NCBI GenBank assembly: GCA_964389755.1
Contig: CAYMEW010000021.1
Location: 1 to 64,000, forward strand
Direction: 5' to 3'
Source: JBBSUQ01 sp964389755
Lineage (GTDB): Bacteria; Bacteroidota; Bacteroidia; Flavobacteriales_D; Crocinitomicaceae
Length of the DNA stretch: 64,000 nt
The translations under genes and the position numbers were made by a program. A model generated the notes under the pieces. That model worked only from the letters and a program-made list of their open reading frames with translations, searched no databases and was not told the origin of the DNA. This document shows positions 26,464 to 35,663 of the stretch, one piece after another. Each line of letters begins with the position of its first letter. The first letter of the stretch is position 1.

Positions 26464-28776
26464 TCACTGATCAAAATCCTGTTCCGAATTATAGCAACCC
26501 GGAAATACGCGTGACCGCACCTGCTGCCTGAAACGTTGTTCTTCACGGCGTTTCTTTTGCTCCAGATAATCGGCCTGCTCCCCTTTCCAGAATTTAAACT
26601 GACTTTTGAAGTTGTGATGATCCGAACCGTTTGTTAGCAACTTGTCAAGCTGATCCCGGAGTTGTTTATCGGAAACAGCCTGTAATGTAACTTTGCGCCG
26701 GTTCAGCGAAAATGGATCGCCGGATGTAAGTGTGAAGAGTTTATCTTCCCCGACACCCACAATGATTAGGTCGTAGTGAATGGAGTCGTTCAAAGAACGT
26801 GTAATTGTGCCGTCAACGGCTTCGATGCGTTCAAAATTGGCGAGTTTGTCCGGGACGAAGTAAGCATACAACTTCAGTAATTTTTCCGTATTTTCAATTT
26901 CAAACCGGGTTTCCGTATAGGATAATTTAGCCGTGCGGCCCGTTTCCGGATCGGTGTAAGTCGCGGATTTTCGGGTAAACGTTGCGTTGGCGACAAAGGC
27001 ATCCAGGTTATAGGCACCCACACCCGTAACGGTTGCTCCCACGGATGCAGAAGTCAACGTCCGGATCGCCATGCCGTTCTTTTTCCCCAATTGTTTACAC
27101 ACAATGTTCATATTCAGGTTATATTCCTGACGGAAATTTTCCAAATTTCGGGCGAGTTCCGTTCGGGCATCATTTTCACGCAGGCCGGCAATTTTCCGGT
27201 CAAAAGCGTCTTCCACGCGTTTCTTTGATTTTTTCCGGGTTTCATCCAACTGCTTTAGGGAGTTAACCGAGTTCCTGTAAAGTTTGGCCAGGTTATCCAG
27301 GTGCGGATTGTCCGGGTTTACCATTCCAACCTGTTCAGCTGCAAAATCCAGGAACTGCGGATATCCCATATCCGCCGCGAATTCGTCGATGCGCCACATG
27401 GATGCTTTCAGGTTATCGAGGTAAAGTTTCAATAATTTTGGGTCCGACGTTTCATGGATTACCTGCATGCGTTTTTCAAAATCTTTCGTTGCCAGCAGCG
27501 TGTTGTTAAATTCGTTTTTCCAGAAACCAAGTACCTGCGATGGCGGAATTCCACACTCTGAATTACCGGTTCCGTCCACATAATCGAAAATCGCATCGAT
27601 CTCCTCATTGGAAAGGTCCTCAAAAAAGGACATGGCGGTCGGTGACCAGGTTGATGCATATTGGGCATACGGATCATTCGCGGCAGCCATCGACCAGTTT
27701 CTCACCCAGTCATAGATCGAACCGGGCTTTGCGCCACCTTTTTGCCACTTTACACGTACACCGGCAAGTTTCGGTCCCGTCGAGTTTTTATGAAGCTGAT
27801 GACAGCTTGCACATTTTAAGTCGAAGAGTTGTCCGCCCATATCCGCACTAAGTGTGTCCCGACCCGCAAACATCATCGCCGCTTCGCTTACGGCCCGGAA
27901 ATCCTCGAAACTCAGATACAGGCTGTCGCGCGATTTTTTGGCTTTCAACCAGCGCAGCGAATCCAGTAGCGGTTCGTAGCCGGGCGGATAGAAATCCAGT
28001 TCCTCCATGTCGGCCGGAAGCGGTAACTTTTCAAGGTGTTTTGCGGATTGCCAGTCAATCAGTTCTCCATTTTTGACGCCCTTGAAAATACGCAGATCTC
28101 CATCGTATTCGTCTACGGGAACCTGGACATATAATCCTTTCTCCGGGTTTATTTCCAGGGGTTTTCCTTCGTCGCTAAAAGCATGCACGGCAAACATTCC
28201 CTTAGTCCTTAAACTGCGTTCACCGGACTTTGTATTGAGTCCTGCCCGTACAATTTCCGCAGCGTCCAGTGCTTCCTGCAAACGAATCACATATTCTCCC
28301 GAATAGGGTTTACCATTTTCCAAAAAGGACCCTTCTACCACGGACAGTAAAATTCCTTTATCGGATACGAATATTTCCGCCCCCGAACCTTTAAAAAATT
28401 GCACGGGTGTACGATCAAAAGACGGTTTTTCATCGAGTTTTTCGCGGAGCGCCATGTCCACACTGGCCGAGTGACTTTCACCGGAAGCAGCGTTCGCATA
28501 CACCCAGATCGCCACAGCACTTATCAATAGCGATAATCCGATCAGCACCCACTTCATCAGGCGTTTGAAGTGATAGCTTCGGGCTACTTTTTGAACGCGC
28601 AGGCGTGTTCCGGCACGAACGATCGCTTCGCAGAGATTTTGCTGCAACTGCACCTGTTCCCGAAATTGTTCATTGGTTTCCATCCGTGACCGTATTTTCT
28701 GCATATCCGGCTCATCGAGTTCCCCGTTCAGGAACTGATCGATCAGGCGCGTGAGTGCGAGCGAGTTCAGTTCCAT
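26464..28776 (-). CDS. Anti-sigma-like membrane protein with embedded cytochrome c domain
   Basis: A 770-residue protein. The N-terminal ~70 residues resemble a cytoplasmic anti-sigma region (LIDQFLNGELDEPDMQKIRSRM), and there is one transmembrane helix at ~75-95. The periplasmic part holds: a domain at ~128-220 with FLENGKPYSG and INPEKG; a c-type cytochrome domain at ~312-402 with heme site C322-A-S-C325-H326 and a possible axial Met382; a module at ~417-500 with LLATKDFEKRMQVIH; a charged coiled coil (~500-560); and a C-terminal domain with GVGAYNLDAF (~585-700). It overlaps the sigma gene by 10 bases. Its parts recur in the right-hand module. I infer a redox- or heme-sensing anti-sigma factor. 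The fusion does not match a family I know by name. Confidence 0.7.
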   Translation of the reverse strand: MELNSLALTRLIDQFLNGELDEPDMQKIRSRMETNEQFREQVQLQQNLCEAIVRAGTRLRVQKVARSYHFKRLMKWVLIGLSLLISAVAIWVYANAASGESHSASVDMALREKLDEKPSFDRTPVQFFKGSGAEIFVSDKGILLSVVEGSFLENGKPYSGEYVIRLQEALDAAEIVRAGLNTKSGERSLRTKGMFAVHAFSDEGKPLEINPEKGLYVQVPVDEYDGDLRIFKGVKNGELIDWQSAKHLEKLPLPADMEELDFYPPGYEPLLDSLRWLKAKKSRDSLYLSFEDFRAVSEAAMMFAGRDTLSADMGGQLFDLKCASCHQLHKNSTGPKLAGVRVKWQKGGAKPGSIYDWVRNWSMAAANDPYAQYASTWSPTAMSFFEDLSNEEIDAIFDYVDGTGNSECGIPPSQVLGFWKNEFNNTLLATKDFEKRMQVIHETSDPKLLKLYLDNLKASMWRIDEFAADMGYPQFLDFAAEQVGMVNPDNPHLDNLAKLYRNSVNSLKQLDETRKKSKKRVEDAFDRKIAGLRENDARTELARNLENFRQEYNLNMNIVCKQLGKKNGMAIRTLTSASVGATVTGVGAYNLDAFVANATFTRKSATYTDPETGRTAKLSYTETRFEIENTEKLLKLYAYFVPDKLANFERIEAVDGTITRSLNDSIHYDLIIVGVGEDKLFTLTSGDPFSLNRRKVTLQAVSDKQLRDQLDKLLTNGSDHHNFKSQFKFWKGEQADYLEQKKRREEQRFRQQVRSRVFPGCYNSEQDFDQ

Positions 28777-29294
28777 TCTTCGTTTGCTGTTGATTCGATT
28801 ACAAGTTCTTTGGCTTTTTGCAGACAGCGATACTTTTGTGCCTTGGCTACTTTGTCATTGCGCAGGTCGAGTTTACGGGCAATGTCAACCATGTTCATGC
28901 TGCAGGCATAGAAAAAGTGCAATAATTTCCGACACTGATCACCGAGTTTGCGGATGGCCTTTTCCATTTGAGCCAGGCGTGTTTCACGTTGTAACCATTC
29001 CTCTTCTTCCGGTTCGGGTAAAGGTTCTGAGATTTCCCGCTTCGATTCTTTTTGCAATTTGCGGGCCTGGTTGTACCACAGAAATTTGCAGGTTTTCAAC
29101 ACATAGAAAAAGGGGTCCGTGTCGAGGTGAAAATCGGGTTCTGCCGTTTTGCGGCACAGGATGATCAGCGCTTCCTGGAAAATATCTTCTGCCCGGGATC
29201 GCTCGCAGCCCATTCCGCGCAGTAAATTCCGGACTTCGGGCCAGCGTTTGTAAATGCGCTTTAATTCATGGTCGGTGACGGTTTGTACTTCCAT
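28767..29294 (-). CDS. ECF-type RNA polymerase sigma factor, left module
   Basis: A 175-residue sigma-70 family factor. The region 2 core is at ~25-95 (AEDIFQEALIILCRK for region 2.2; FFYVLKTCKFLWYNQARK for 2.3-2.4). Region 4 with its helix-turn-helix is at ~115-165 (LLHFFYACSMNMVDIARKL, KAQKYRCLQKAKEL). It directs RNA polymerase to a dedicated promoter set and would be held by the overlapping downstream anti-sigma-like protein. It is clearly paralogous to the sigma factor at 31059 (region 4 ends AKAQKYRCLQKA versus AKTQKYKCLEQA). Confidence 0.88.
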   Translation of the reverse strand: MEVQTVTDHELKRIYKRWPEVRNLLRGMGCERSRAEDIFQEALIILCRKTAEPDFHLDTDPFFYVLKTCKFLWYNQARKLQKESKREISEPLPEPEEEEWLQRETRLAQMEKAIRKLGDQCRKLLHFFYACSMNMVDIARKLDLRNDKVAKAQKYRCLQKAKELVIESTANEEWN

Positions 29295-29339
29295 TTTTAA
29301 TGTTTTGTTTTCCGTTCGTTGTGATTAGATGTTCAAAAA

Positions 29340-29355
29340 TGAAAAAGGTAAACCG
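29340..29355 (-). promoter_or_regulatory. Shared element upstream of the left ECF sigma gene
   Basis: CGGTTTACCTTTTTCA on the minus strand, 45 bases before the sigma gene ATG. It matches 14 of 16 bases with CGGGTTACCTTTTCCA before the right-hand sigma gene. The TACCTTTT inside resembles the vegetative TAnnTTTG box but lacks its final G. It could be an autoregulated ECF promoter or a variant -7 box. Confidence 0.5.
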
Positions 29356-29481
29356 ATTTTTTCGAAATTATTCCTGAAAAAAGATTTGAAGCTACCCCAA
29401 TACAAATTGAAATGACTCTGTATCATTTGCTTTCGCACTAAATGCTTTTTTGTATTTTTAGAACTTAATTATTTCACGGCT

Positions 29482-30918
29482 ATGAAAAAGATCTTTACCC
29501 TGCTATTCCTGTTTTCGACCCTGACGACAAGCGCGTCCGCCCAGCAACTGGTCAGCGCAACACCGATCTCTACCTATAACGTCTCACAGATCCATAACAT
29601 CCTCGCGGCCTACGGCTGGAGTTCCGCATCCATGGACCTGCACGCGGTCAAAAGTTACCGGATACTTTACCGGACCATTGACACGAACGGAGATTCTACC
29701 ACTGCCAGCGGTGCCGTATACATTCCGCAGATCGATACCTGTAATTATTTACCATTGTTGGCTTATCATCACGGAACGGAGTTCGAACAAACACATGTGC
29801 CATCGCTCGGATATTACAACGGACAGGGACTTTTTTACTCCACGACAGGTTACATCGCCGTGTTACCGGATTACCTCGGGATGGGAAGTAATGCCGGAAT
29901 TCACCCTTACCAGCACTGGAGATCACAGGCTACTTCGGCCGTGGACCTGATGCGTGCCGTTCGCGAATTTTTGCCTCAAAACGGCGGATTGCAGGACAAC
30001 GGCCAGGTTTTCCTGACGGGTTACTCCCAGGGCGGACACGCTGCGATGTCCACGCACAAATACATCCAGCAAAATGCTTCTTCCGAATTCAACGTGGTAG
30101 CCTCCGCCCCGCTTTCGGGTGCGCATTACCTTTCCGGGGCTCAGGTCGATTTTATTTTCGACGGTGATTCGACCTATGCTTACAATGCGTTCCTCCCATA
30201 CATCCTCGGTTCGTTTCAACTTGTTTACGGAAACATTTACAATTCATTCGATGCAATCTACGATTCGCCTTACGACAGCCAGATACAAACTTACCTGAAC
30301 GACGGCAACTACACCTTCAACCAGTGGAGCGCGATGCTTCCGGCCAATTACTATCATTTTATGCAGGACAGCGTGTTGCAACAAATGCTCTCAAATCCCG
30401 CTCACCCGATCAATGTGGCGCTGCGTGATAACGACCTCCACAACTGGGTTCCGCTCGCCCCTGTACGCATGATCTATTGCAGCAGCGATGATGTGGTAAA
30501 TCCGCAAAACTCCATTGCCGCACGCGATACCATGCAGGCGCTCGGAGCCACGGATGTTGATGCAATCGACATTTACCCGGCGGGTAATCACTCGAGTTGC
30601 TTTCCGCCTGCCAATGAATTTGCACTCGCCTGGTTCGACAGCCTCAAAGCAGATTGCAACACCGTACTGGGGCTTCAACAGGTTCCGAAAGAATCTTTCA
30701 AACTTTACCCCAACCCGACCAGCGACCGCATTTTCCTGCAGGCATCTTCGGGTATTCGTTCGGTTCGAATCAGTGATCTGAATGGCAAGACCTTTCCACT
30801 TGCTTTAAAAGAAAGCAGTGAAATATCATTAAGCGCCCTGGAAAACGGAATGTATATCATCGAAATTCTCACGAATGACGGACAGCGATACCGCCGTTCG
30901 GTGCTAAAAACCGAATGA
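29482..30918 (+). CDS. T9SS-secreted alpha/beta hydrolase (lipase/esterase-like)
   Basis: A 478-residue exported enzyme. A signal peptide (1-20, ending SASA) precedes an alpha/beta-hydrolase domain with the oxyanion region YHHGTEF, the nucleophile Ser182 in GYSQGGH, a candidate acid Asp in CSSDDVVNP, and a candidate His in GNHSSC. The DYLGMGSN and HPYQHW elements resemble secretory-lipase-type proteins. The C-terminal ~75 residues (FKLYPNPTSDRIFL ... YIIEI) form a type A T9SS sorting domain, so it is released or attached outside the cell. The substrate is unknown. It lies between two ECF sigma modules and might belong to their regulons. Confidence 0.85.
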   Translation: MKKIFTLLFLFSTLTTSASAQQLVSATPISTYNVSQIHNILAAYGWSSASMDLHAVKSYRILYRTIDTNGDSTTASGAVYIPQIDTCNYLPLLAYHHGTEFEQTHVPSLGYYNGQGLFYSTTGYIAVLPDYLGMGSNAGIHPYQHWRSQATSAVDLMRAVREFLPQNGGLQDNGQVFLTGYSQGGHAAMSTHKYIQQNASSEFNVVASAPLSGAHYLSGAQVDFIFDGDSTYAYNAFLPYILGSFQLVYGNIYNSFDAIYDSPYDSQIQTYLNDGNYTFNQWSAMLPANYYHFMQDSVLQQMLSNPAHPINVALRDNDLHNWVPLAPVRMIYCSSDDVVNPQNSIAARDTMQALGATDVDAIDIYPAGNHSSCFPPANEFALAWFDSLKADCNTVLGLQQVPKESFKLYPNPTSDRIFLQASSGIRSVRISDLNGKTFPLALKESSEISLSALENGMYIIEILTNDGQRYRRSVLKTE

Positions 30919-31014
30919 CTCCGTAGAGAAACAAGGTCTTCCGGGCCTTAAGAGTCGTAAAGTCAACCGAAAAAAGCCTCATGCAAAATAAAAGTGCATT
31001 TTTTTCATTCTTTC

Positions 31015-31030
31015 CGGGTTACCTTTTCCA
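31015..31030 (+). promoter_or_regulatory. Shared element upstream of the right ECF sigma gene
   Basis: CGGGTTACCTTTTCCA, 28 bases before the sigma gene ATG. It differs at two positions (4 and 14) from the element before the left module's sigma gene. Confidence 0.5.
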
Positions 31031-31058
31031 AAAGGGGACATAAAAGAAGAAAACAACC

Positions 31059-31616
31059 ATGACAGACCGGGAAGTCATACGATGCATTCGAAAAGGAGAA
31101 CGTGAGAAAGCACTGCGCTTTTTGTACCGTGAATTTCCGAAAGTACGCGCGTTGATCGTGAGTTCGGGTTGTAATGAAGTACTGGCCACCGAGATCTTTA
31201 ACGACAGTTTGCTCATCCTGGTTGAAAAAATCCAAAACCCGAAGTTCGAACTCAGCTCCAAACTGAGTACTTACCTGTATGGTATCAATCGTTTTTTAGT
31301 AAAGAATGAACTGAGAAAGCAGCAGCGCACCGTTGAACTTGAGTGGAGTGACACGCTCATCCTGTCGGAAAATGATTTGGGCTACGATCGCGAAAAAGAG
31401 GAAAAGCTGCGTAAAATGGAGCAAACCCTTCAACTTATTTCGGAGCGCTGCCGCGAGATCTTCCGCCTGTTCTATTTCGAACGCAAGTCGATGGAGGAAA
31501 TCGCCGGCAAACTGGATTACGCGAGTGTGAATTCAGCGAAAACTCAAAAATACAAGTGTCTTGAGCAGGCGTATAAATTATCCTTAAAAACCACTTCCCA
31601 TGAGAGCATCGCTTGA
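31059..31616 (+). CDS. ECF-type RNA polymerase sigma factor, right module
   Basis: A 185-residue sigma-70 family factor. Region 2 is at ~20-95 (LATEIFNDSLLILVEK; LSTYLYGINRFLVKNELRK) and region 4 at ~125-180 (EIFRLFYFERKSMEEIAGKL, AKTQKYKCLEQAYKL). It is paralogous to the left module's factor. The gene begins a tightly packed four-gene operon. Its last 17 bases overlap the anti-sigma-like gene, the usual arrangement for a sigma factor and its inhibitor. Confidence 0.88.
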   Translation: MTDREVIRCIRKGEREKALRFLYREFPKVRALIVSSGCNEVLATEIFNDSLLILVEKIQNPKFELSSKLSTYLYGINRFLVKNELRKQQRTVELEWSDTLILSENDLGYDREKEEKLRKMEQTLQLISERCREIFRLFYFERKSMEEIAGKLDYASVNSAKTQKYKCLEQAYKLSLKTTSHESIA

Positions 31617-33111
31617 ATTACTCGAACGTGCGGAGCGCTACGTGCTCGGATTGCTATCTGTGGAGGAAGCCGAACAGTTTTTGCAGGAACCCGGGGTCGA
31701 AGATCTCATTTCATTTCAGCAACTGGCTATGCAGGCATCCGAAAGGCAGGCGCTGCGCAACGAGATCAATCACATCGCTTTCGAATTTCACGCGGGCGGA
31801 AGCAAATGGAGCAACTGGTTTTTCGGACTGATGATCGGGCTTGCGCTGAGTACGGCAGCCGTTTTCTATTACCTGGCTCAAAAACCACAAAATGAAGCAA
31901 TAATTGCTGTTGCACCGCTTGCAGATACTTCTTTTCATGCAAAACCCTTTGGTCTTGACTTTGGTTTTTGCTTATCTGCGCATTTAACGGATCATTGTTC
32001 AGAACTAAATTTCGATTATGACTTTCCTGACTTTGAAGCAGCTTTCGAATTTCCTGATCTTCAAATTCCGTTAATTACAGCGGATTCGGCATTATCCTCC
32101 GCTTCAGAGGAAGAAACGCCCGAATCTTTTCTGAGCCTGGTGCCGCTCGATTCCCTGAACTTCGTTCCCGAACGCTTCAGAGCCAGTGCAAAATCCCACT
32201 ACAAATACCGAACTCGGAATACAATTGAAATCCGGTCCCTCTATTATTCCTTTTCCCGAACAAAAAACAGGCAGGAGCCGGCGGAAGTTTTAAAATTAGG
32301 TAACTACAATAATGCGCTGAGCACTTCCGGCTCACAGATCTTTCAGAAAATTACCCTGGTAGACGGACAAAACGAACCCCTGGAAGGAATTCGGGTAAAT
32401 ATAAAAAACGATCCTTTAAAGCAGGTGATTACCGATGAAACCGGGAGTTTTGAGATCAGTCGTGTCTTTAGACATAAGGAAACCTACCTGTTCGATCTTC
32501 ACCGGGAAGACGGCATGCTGATCCGTTGCCAGGTTCGTTGTAACGCTCGAAAACGCGTGGTTATCCAGGTTGATTTTGACAAAGCCGGCACTCCCGAATT
32601 CGCTCCCTGCTCCATTGAACCGATGTACATTCGGACACTCTATCAACCTGAATTCGCGCAAACCTTCGTAGCCACCGAAAACTTTGAGGAACGGCTACAA
32701 TTTATGCACCTGATGCCCGAAGGAGAGGAGATTCTCAAATTCTACATTCGCCATATCGATCAGCCTCTTTACCGGGTAGATTCACTGGCAGCCGAACAAC
32801 TTTCAGGGGAAGCACGGGCACAGTTTTTCACCTTTGCCAAAGAAAAGCTCACCGGTGTGAACTGCCCGCTGCCGAATGTAGATGAACTCTATGCCTATTT
32901 CATTTCCGGGGGAAACACACCGGCCGATGTATACGAAATACCCGTTGTGGTGAATATGTCGCAACGCAGCGATAAACATGCATTTATCCCATTGTTCGGT
33001 AGGAAGCGCACACGACAGCTGACCACAACACAATTTCAGAAAGATCCGCTCTTCCTACGATTGATCAACAGTTTAAATAACTGCCTCAAATCCGATTCTT
33101 CTCTAAATTAA
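31600..33111 (+). CDS. Anti-sigma-like membrane protein with carboxypeptidase-regulatory-like domain
   Basis: A 503-residue protein. The N-terminus resembles anti-sigma factors (ERYVLGLLSVEEAEQFL), and there is one transmembrane helix at ~71-93. The periplasmic part has a low-complexity acidic/aromatic stretch (~115-165), a carboxypeptidase D regulatory-like beta domain (~250-330; EPLEGIRVN, TDETGSFEI), then a module at ~351-433 (FVATENFEERLQFMH ... FFTFAKEKL ... VDELYAYF). That last module aligns with residues ~422-500 of the 770-aa protein (LLATKDFEKRMQVIH ... FLDFAAEQV ... LDNLAKLY). It probably controls the overlapping sigma factor. The signal sensed is unknown. Confidence 0.72.
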   Translation: MRASLELLERAERYVLGLLSVEEAEQFLQEPGVEDLISFQQLAMQASERQALRNEINHIAFEFHAGGSKWSNWFFGLMIGLALSTAAVFYYLAQKPQNEAIIAVAPLADTSFHAKPFGLDFGFCLSAHLTDHCSELNFDYDFPDFEAAFEFPDLQIPLITADSALSSASEEETPESFLSLVPLDSLNFVPERFRASAKSHYKYRTRNTIEIRSLYYSFSRTKNRQEPAEVLKLGNYNNALSTSGSQIFQKITLVDGQNEPLEGIRVNIKNDPLKQVITDETGSFEISRVFRHKETYLFDLHREDGMLIRCQVRCNARKRVVIQVDFDKAGTPEFAPCSIEPMYIRTLYQPEFAQTFVATENFEERLQFMHLMPEGEEILKFYIRHIDQPLYRVDSLAAEQLSGEARAQFFTFAKEKLTGVNCPLPNVDELYAYFISGGNTPADVYEIPVVVNMSQRSDKHAFIPLFGRKRTRQLTTTQFQKDPLFLRLINSLNNCLKSDSSLN

Positions 33112-33116
33112 TCACC

Positions 33117-35663
33117 ATGAAATTAAGAACCATACTCATGGGTGCCCTGACCATGTATACGGGCATCGCGCTTGCCCAGTGCAGCGATTGTTACGACCTC
33201 GAACTGGCTCAACAGGATCCATTGGCCGTGCGCAGCCTGCACCTTTCGAATCACGGACTGGAACAGATTCCAGCAGTCATTTCGGAAATGAAAAACCTGG
33301 AGGTCCTGGACCTTTCTTTCAACCAGATCGCCTGTATCGATTCTTCCCTCGATCACAATACGAAACTGCGGGAACTCAACCTTTCCCATAACCCGGGATT
33401 CAACACGCTGCTACTTTCCGAACACTTTCAAAAAGAGGTTCCCCTTGAAAAACTCAACCTTTCTTATTGTTCGATTTATGCCTTGGGAAACGCGTTCTGT
33501 CATCTGAAAAGTTTGCGCGAACTGAACCTGGAACACAATGGCCTCCGCGCGTTTCCGCAGGAACTGAGTGCGGTGAAATTGCTCACACTCGACCTGTCTG
33601 ATAACAACCTGCAACCCGTTTATCATGCATTTTCAGATTTTTGGTCGCTGCGCCAACTCGACATCAGCAACAACGATTCACTGAATCTGAATAGCGTTCT
33701 CCAGAACCTCGCTTTTAAAGATTCCCTGCACACACTTCGTTTTTCACCGCTCACTGTGACCAAATCCATGGCGCATTCACTGGAACAAACCGGGATCGAA
33801 AACCTGGTCTTCACCGATACTGAAATTCGGGAACTACACGGACTTCTAAGCAGGAACAAGACGCTGAGATCTGTCTCCTTTGAAAATTGTGAATTGGTAT
33901 TCCCTTCCCGTTTTTACCGCGTGCTTTCAAGAATTGAGCAACTCGACGATCTCAGCTTCTATGAAACGCCGGTTTATAAAGAGACCGAACAACTAAAACA
34001 ACTCGAGCGACTGACCATCGAAAATTCGGAAGTAGCAGCACCGGAAACTCTTCCGCTTAAGAAACTTTCCGAACTGAACTGGTCCGACAGTGAACGTGAC
34101 ATGTCTGAAGCGCTAAAAACGATTTCCGCCGGCAATCCGAAATTAAAAACCGACCAGCAGCGAACCCTGGTGACAGAAGCCATGGCCCAAAATCGCCTCG
34201 AACCAATCGTGCGTGTTGCGCCCGTTGAAAAACAGATCGATCCTGCGGGCGATAACCTGCTGCAGTTTGAAGATACCGAATGCCGCATCGAAAAGAACAC
34301 CTTCCTGGATGAAAACGGAAAACCGTATGCGGGTAAAGTGAACATAGAATTGCGTGAGTATACGGATCCCCTGCTCAATGCACTGGCTGGCGCACCGATG
34401 ACCGCGCAGTCTTCGCGTGGTGATGAACTCTTTGCATCGAACGGCATGATCGAATTTCGCGCAACCGATGAGAAAGGCAATGAACTACAGATCGACCCGG
34501 AAAAACCCGTCCAGATCACATTGCGCGATCAACAACCGCAAACACGCGGCGCACTGTATGCCTACGACACGGTTCGGAATACATGGAATAACATCGGGAC
34601 GCCTGTTGCAAGCAATTATGACAGCCTGTTTCGCCTGGCACTTGATTCGCTGAATCAAATCGACGCTTCCAAGCTCGTGACGCGCATGGCCATTCAACCG
34701 AATTACTCCCTCTATATTAAACGTCATCGCCACGATCCGTATGTACTGACTTTCACAAGTCGCGGTTATGCTTTCCGAACTCCTAAACTCAGATCCAACG
34801 GCTCCATTCTCTACTACCGCCAGGATTGCCGTGCCGCCAAAAAGATCTGTTCACACACCTGGTTGATGGACAGTGTTTCCACAGCTACGCTGGACAGTAT
34901 CTTTAAAGATATGCGCAAAAGACAGCGCGGAATTAAGTTCGTTGACGCCGATTATTTTTTTTCACCGCGTCTTTTCAGGGATCTGCAAATTACACCGGAC
35001 TTTGAACGGGATAACTTCCGGCTGAGTTTCAAATATTGCGGTCAGGAATTTGACCTCCCGGTTTACCTTGAAAATGCGCGGAACCCCCGGGCCACCATTG
35101 CACGTCAGAAAAAATTCTACGAGCGCTACAGCCTTGAACGCAATCGCGAGTTGCGTAAAGAAGAGCGCCGGGAAAAAGAACTACAGGAAGAAACCGAAAA
35201 AATGGCTGAAGCGTTACGCATCCAACGAGCGACGGCCATTGCCTGGATGAAATTCATCAGGGAACAGGACCTTGGCGTTACACCACTTACCGGGAATGAA
35301 TTACTACGCTTCGGAATACGCAATACCGGACTTTTTAACTGCGATTATTTTGCGCGTACCCGTCCGGATATTTTAGTAAATCTCCCCGATACGCTTCATT
35401 CGTCTGACGGAAAATCCTTTGCCGTTCCACCGAGCGTACGCCTGGTCATAAAGAAAGACAATGCGTATTTCGAGACCCTGAAAGATCGTGTACCTGTGAT
35501 CTACGAAAAACAGTGCATCCTGTTGATTCCCCTGGAGAACGACCAGCTGGCAGTTGTCGATAACTGGCGACCGGGAGAGTCGAAAAGCGAGTATCGCGTA
35601 CGTGTGATTAACACCAAAGACATGCCGGCACAAACGATCCGTAACCTGATCCTAAACGCGTGA
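33117..35663 (+). CDS. Secreted leucine-rich-repeat protein of the right ECF module
   Basis: An 848-residue exported protein. Signal peptide 1-20 (ending IALA), then leucine-rich repeats at ~36-320 (LEVLDLSFNQI, LRELNLSHNPG, LLTLDLSDNNL), a protein-binding surface. A domain at ~383-470 contains FLDENGKPYAG and IDPEKPVQITL and matches residues ~128-220 of the 770-aa protein. A strongly charged coiled coil (~685-715) leads to a C-terminal domain with GLFNCDYF at 738-745, resembling GVGAYNLDAF of the 770-aa protein. It has no T9SS tail or anchor that I can see. It starts 5 bases after the anti-sigma-like gene. Probably a partner or sensor for it (inference). Confidence 0.72.
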   Translation: MKLRTILMGALTMYTGIALAQCSDCYDLELAQQDPLAVRSLHLSNHGLEQIPAVISEMKNLEVLDLSFNQIACIDSSLDHNTKLRELNLSHNPGFNTLLLSEHFQKEVPLEKLNLSYCSIYALGNAFCHLKSLRELNLEHNGLRAFPQELSAVKLLTLDLSDNNLQPVYHAFSDFWSLRQLDISNNDSLNLNSVLQNLAFKDSLHTLRFSPLTVTKSMAHSLEQTGIENLVFTDTEIRELHGLLSRNKTLRSVSFENCELVFPSRFYRVLSRIEQLDDLSFYETPVYKETEQLKQLERLTIENSEVAAPETLPLKKLSELNWSDSERDMSEALKTISAGNPKLKTDQQRTLVTEAMAQNRLEPIVRVAPVEKQIDPAGDNLLQFEDTECRIEKNTFLDENGKPYAGKVNIELREYTDPLLNALAGAPMTAQSSRGDELFASNGMIEFRATDEKGNELQIDPEKPVQITLRDQQPQTRGALYAYDTVRNTWNNIGTPVASNYDSLFRLALDSLNQIDASKLVTRMAIQPNYSLYIKRHRHDPYVLTFTSRGYAFRTPKLRSNGSILYYRQDCRAAKKICSHTWLMDSVSTATLDSIFKDMRKRQRGIKFVDADYFFSPRLFRDLQITPDFERDNFRLSFKYCGQEFDLPVYLENARNPRATIARQKKFYERYSLERNRELRKEERREKELQEETEKMAEALRIQRATAIAWMKFIREQDLGVTPLTGNELLRFGIRNTGLFNCDYFARTRPDILVNLPDTLHSSDGKSFAVPPSVRLVIKKDNAYFETLKDRVPVIYEKQCILLIPLENDQLAVVDNWRPGESKSEYRVRVINTKDMPAQTIRNLILNA

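Noticed and set aside
26464..28776. Simple cytochrome c peroxidase or respiratory cytochrome
   Set aside because: There is one heme site in a 770-residue protein with an anti-sigma-like N-terminus, overlapping a sigma gene.
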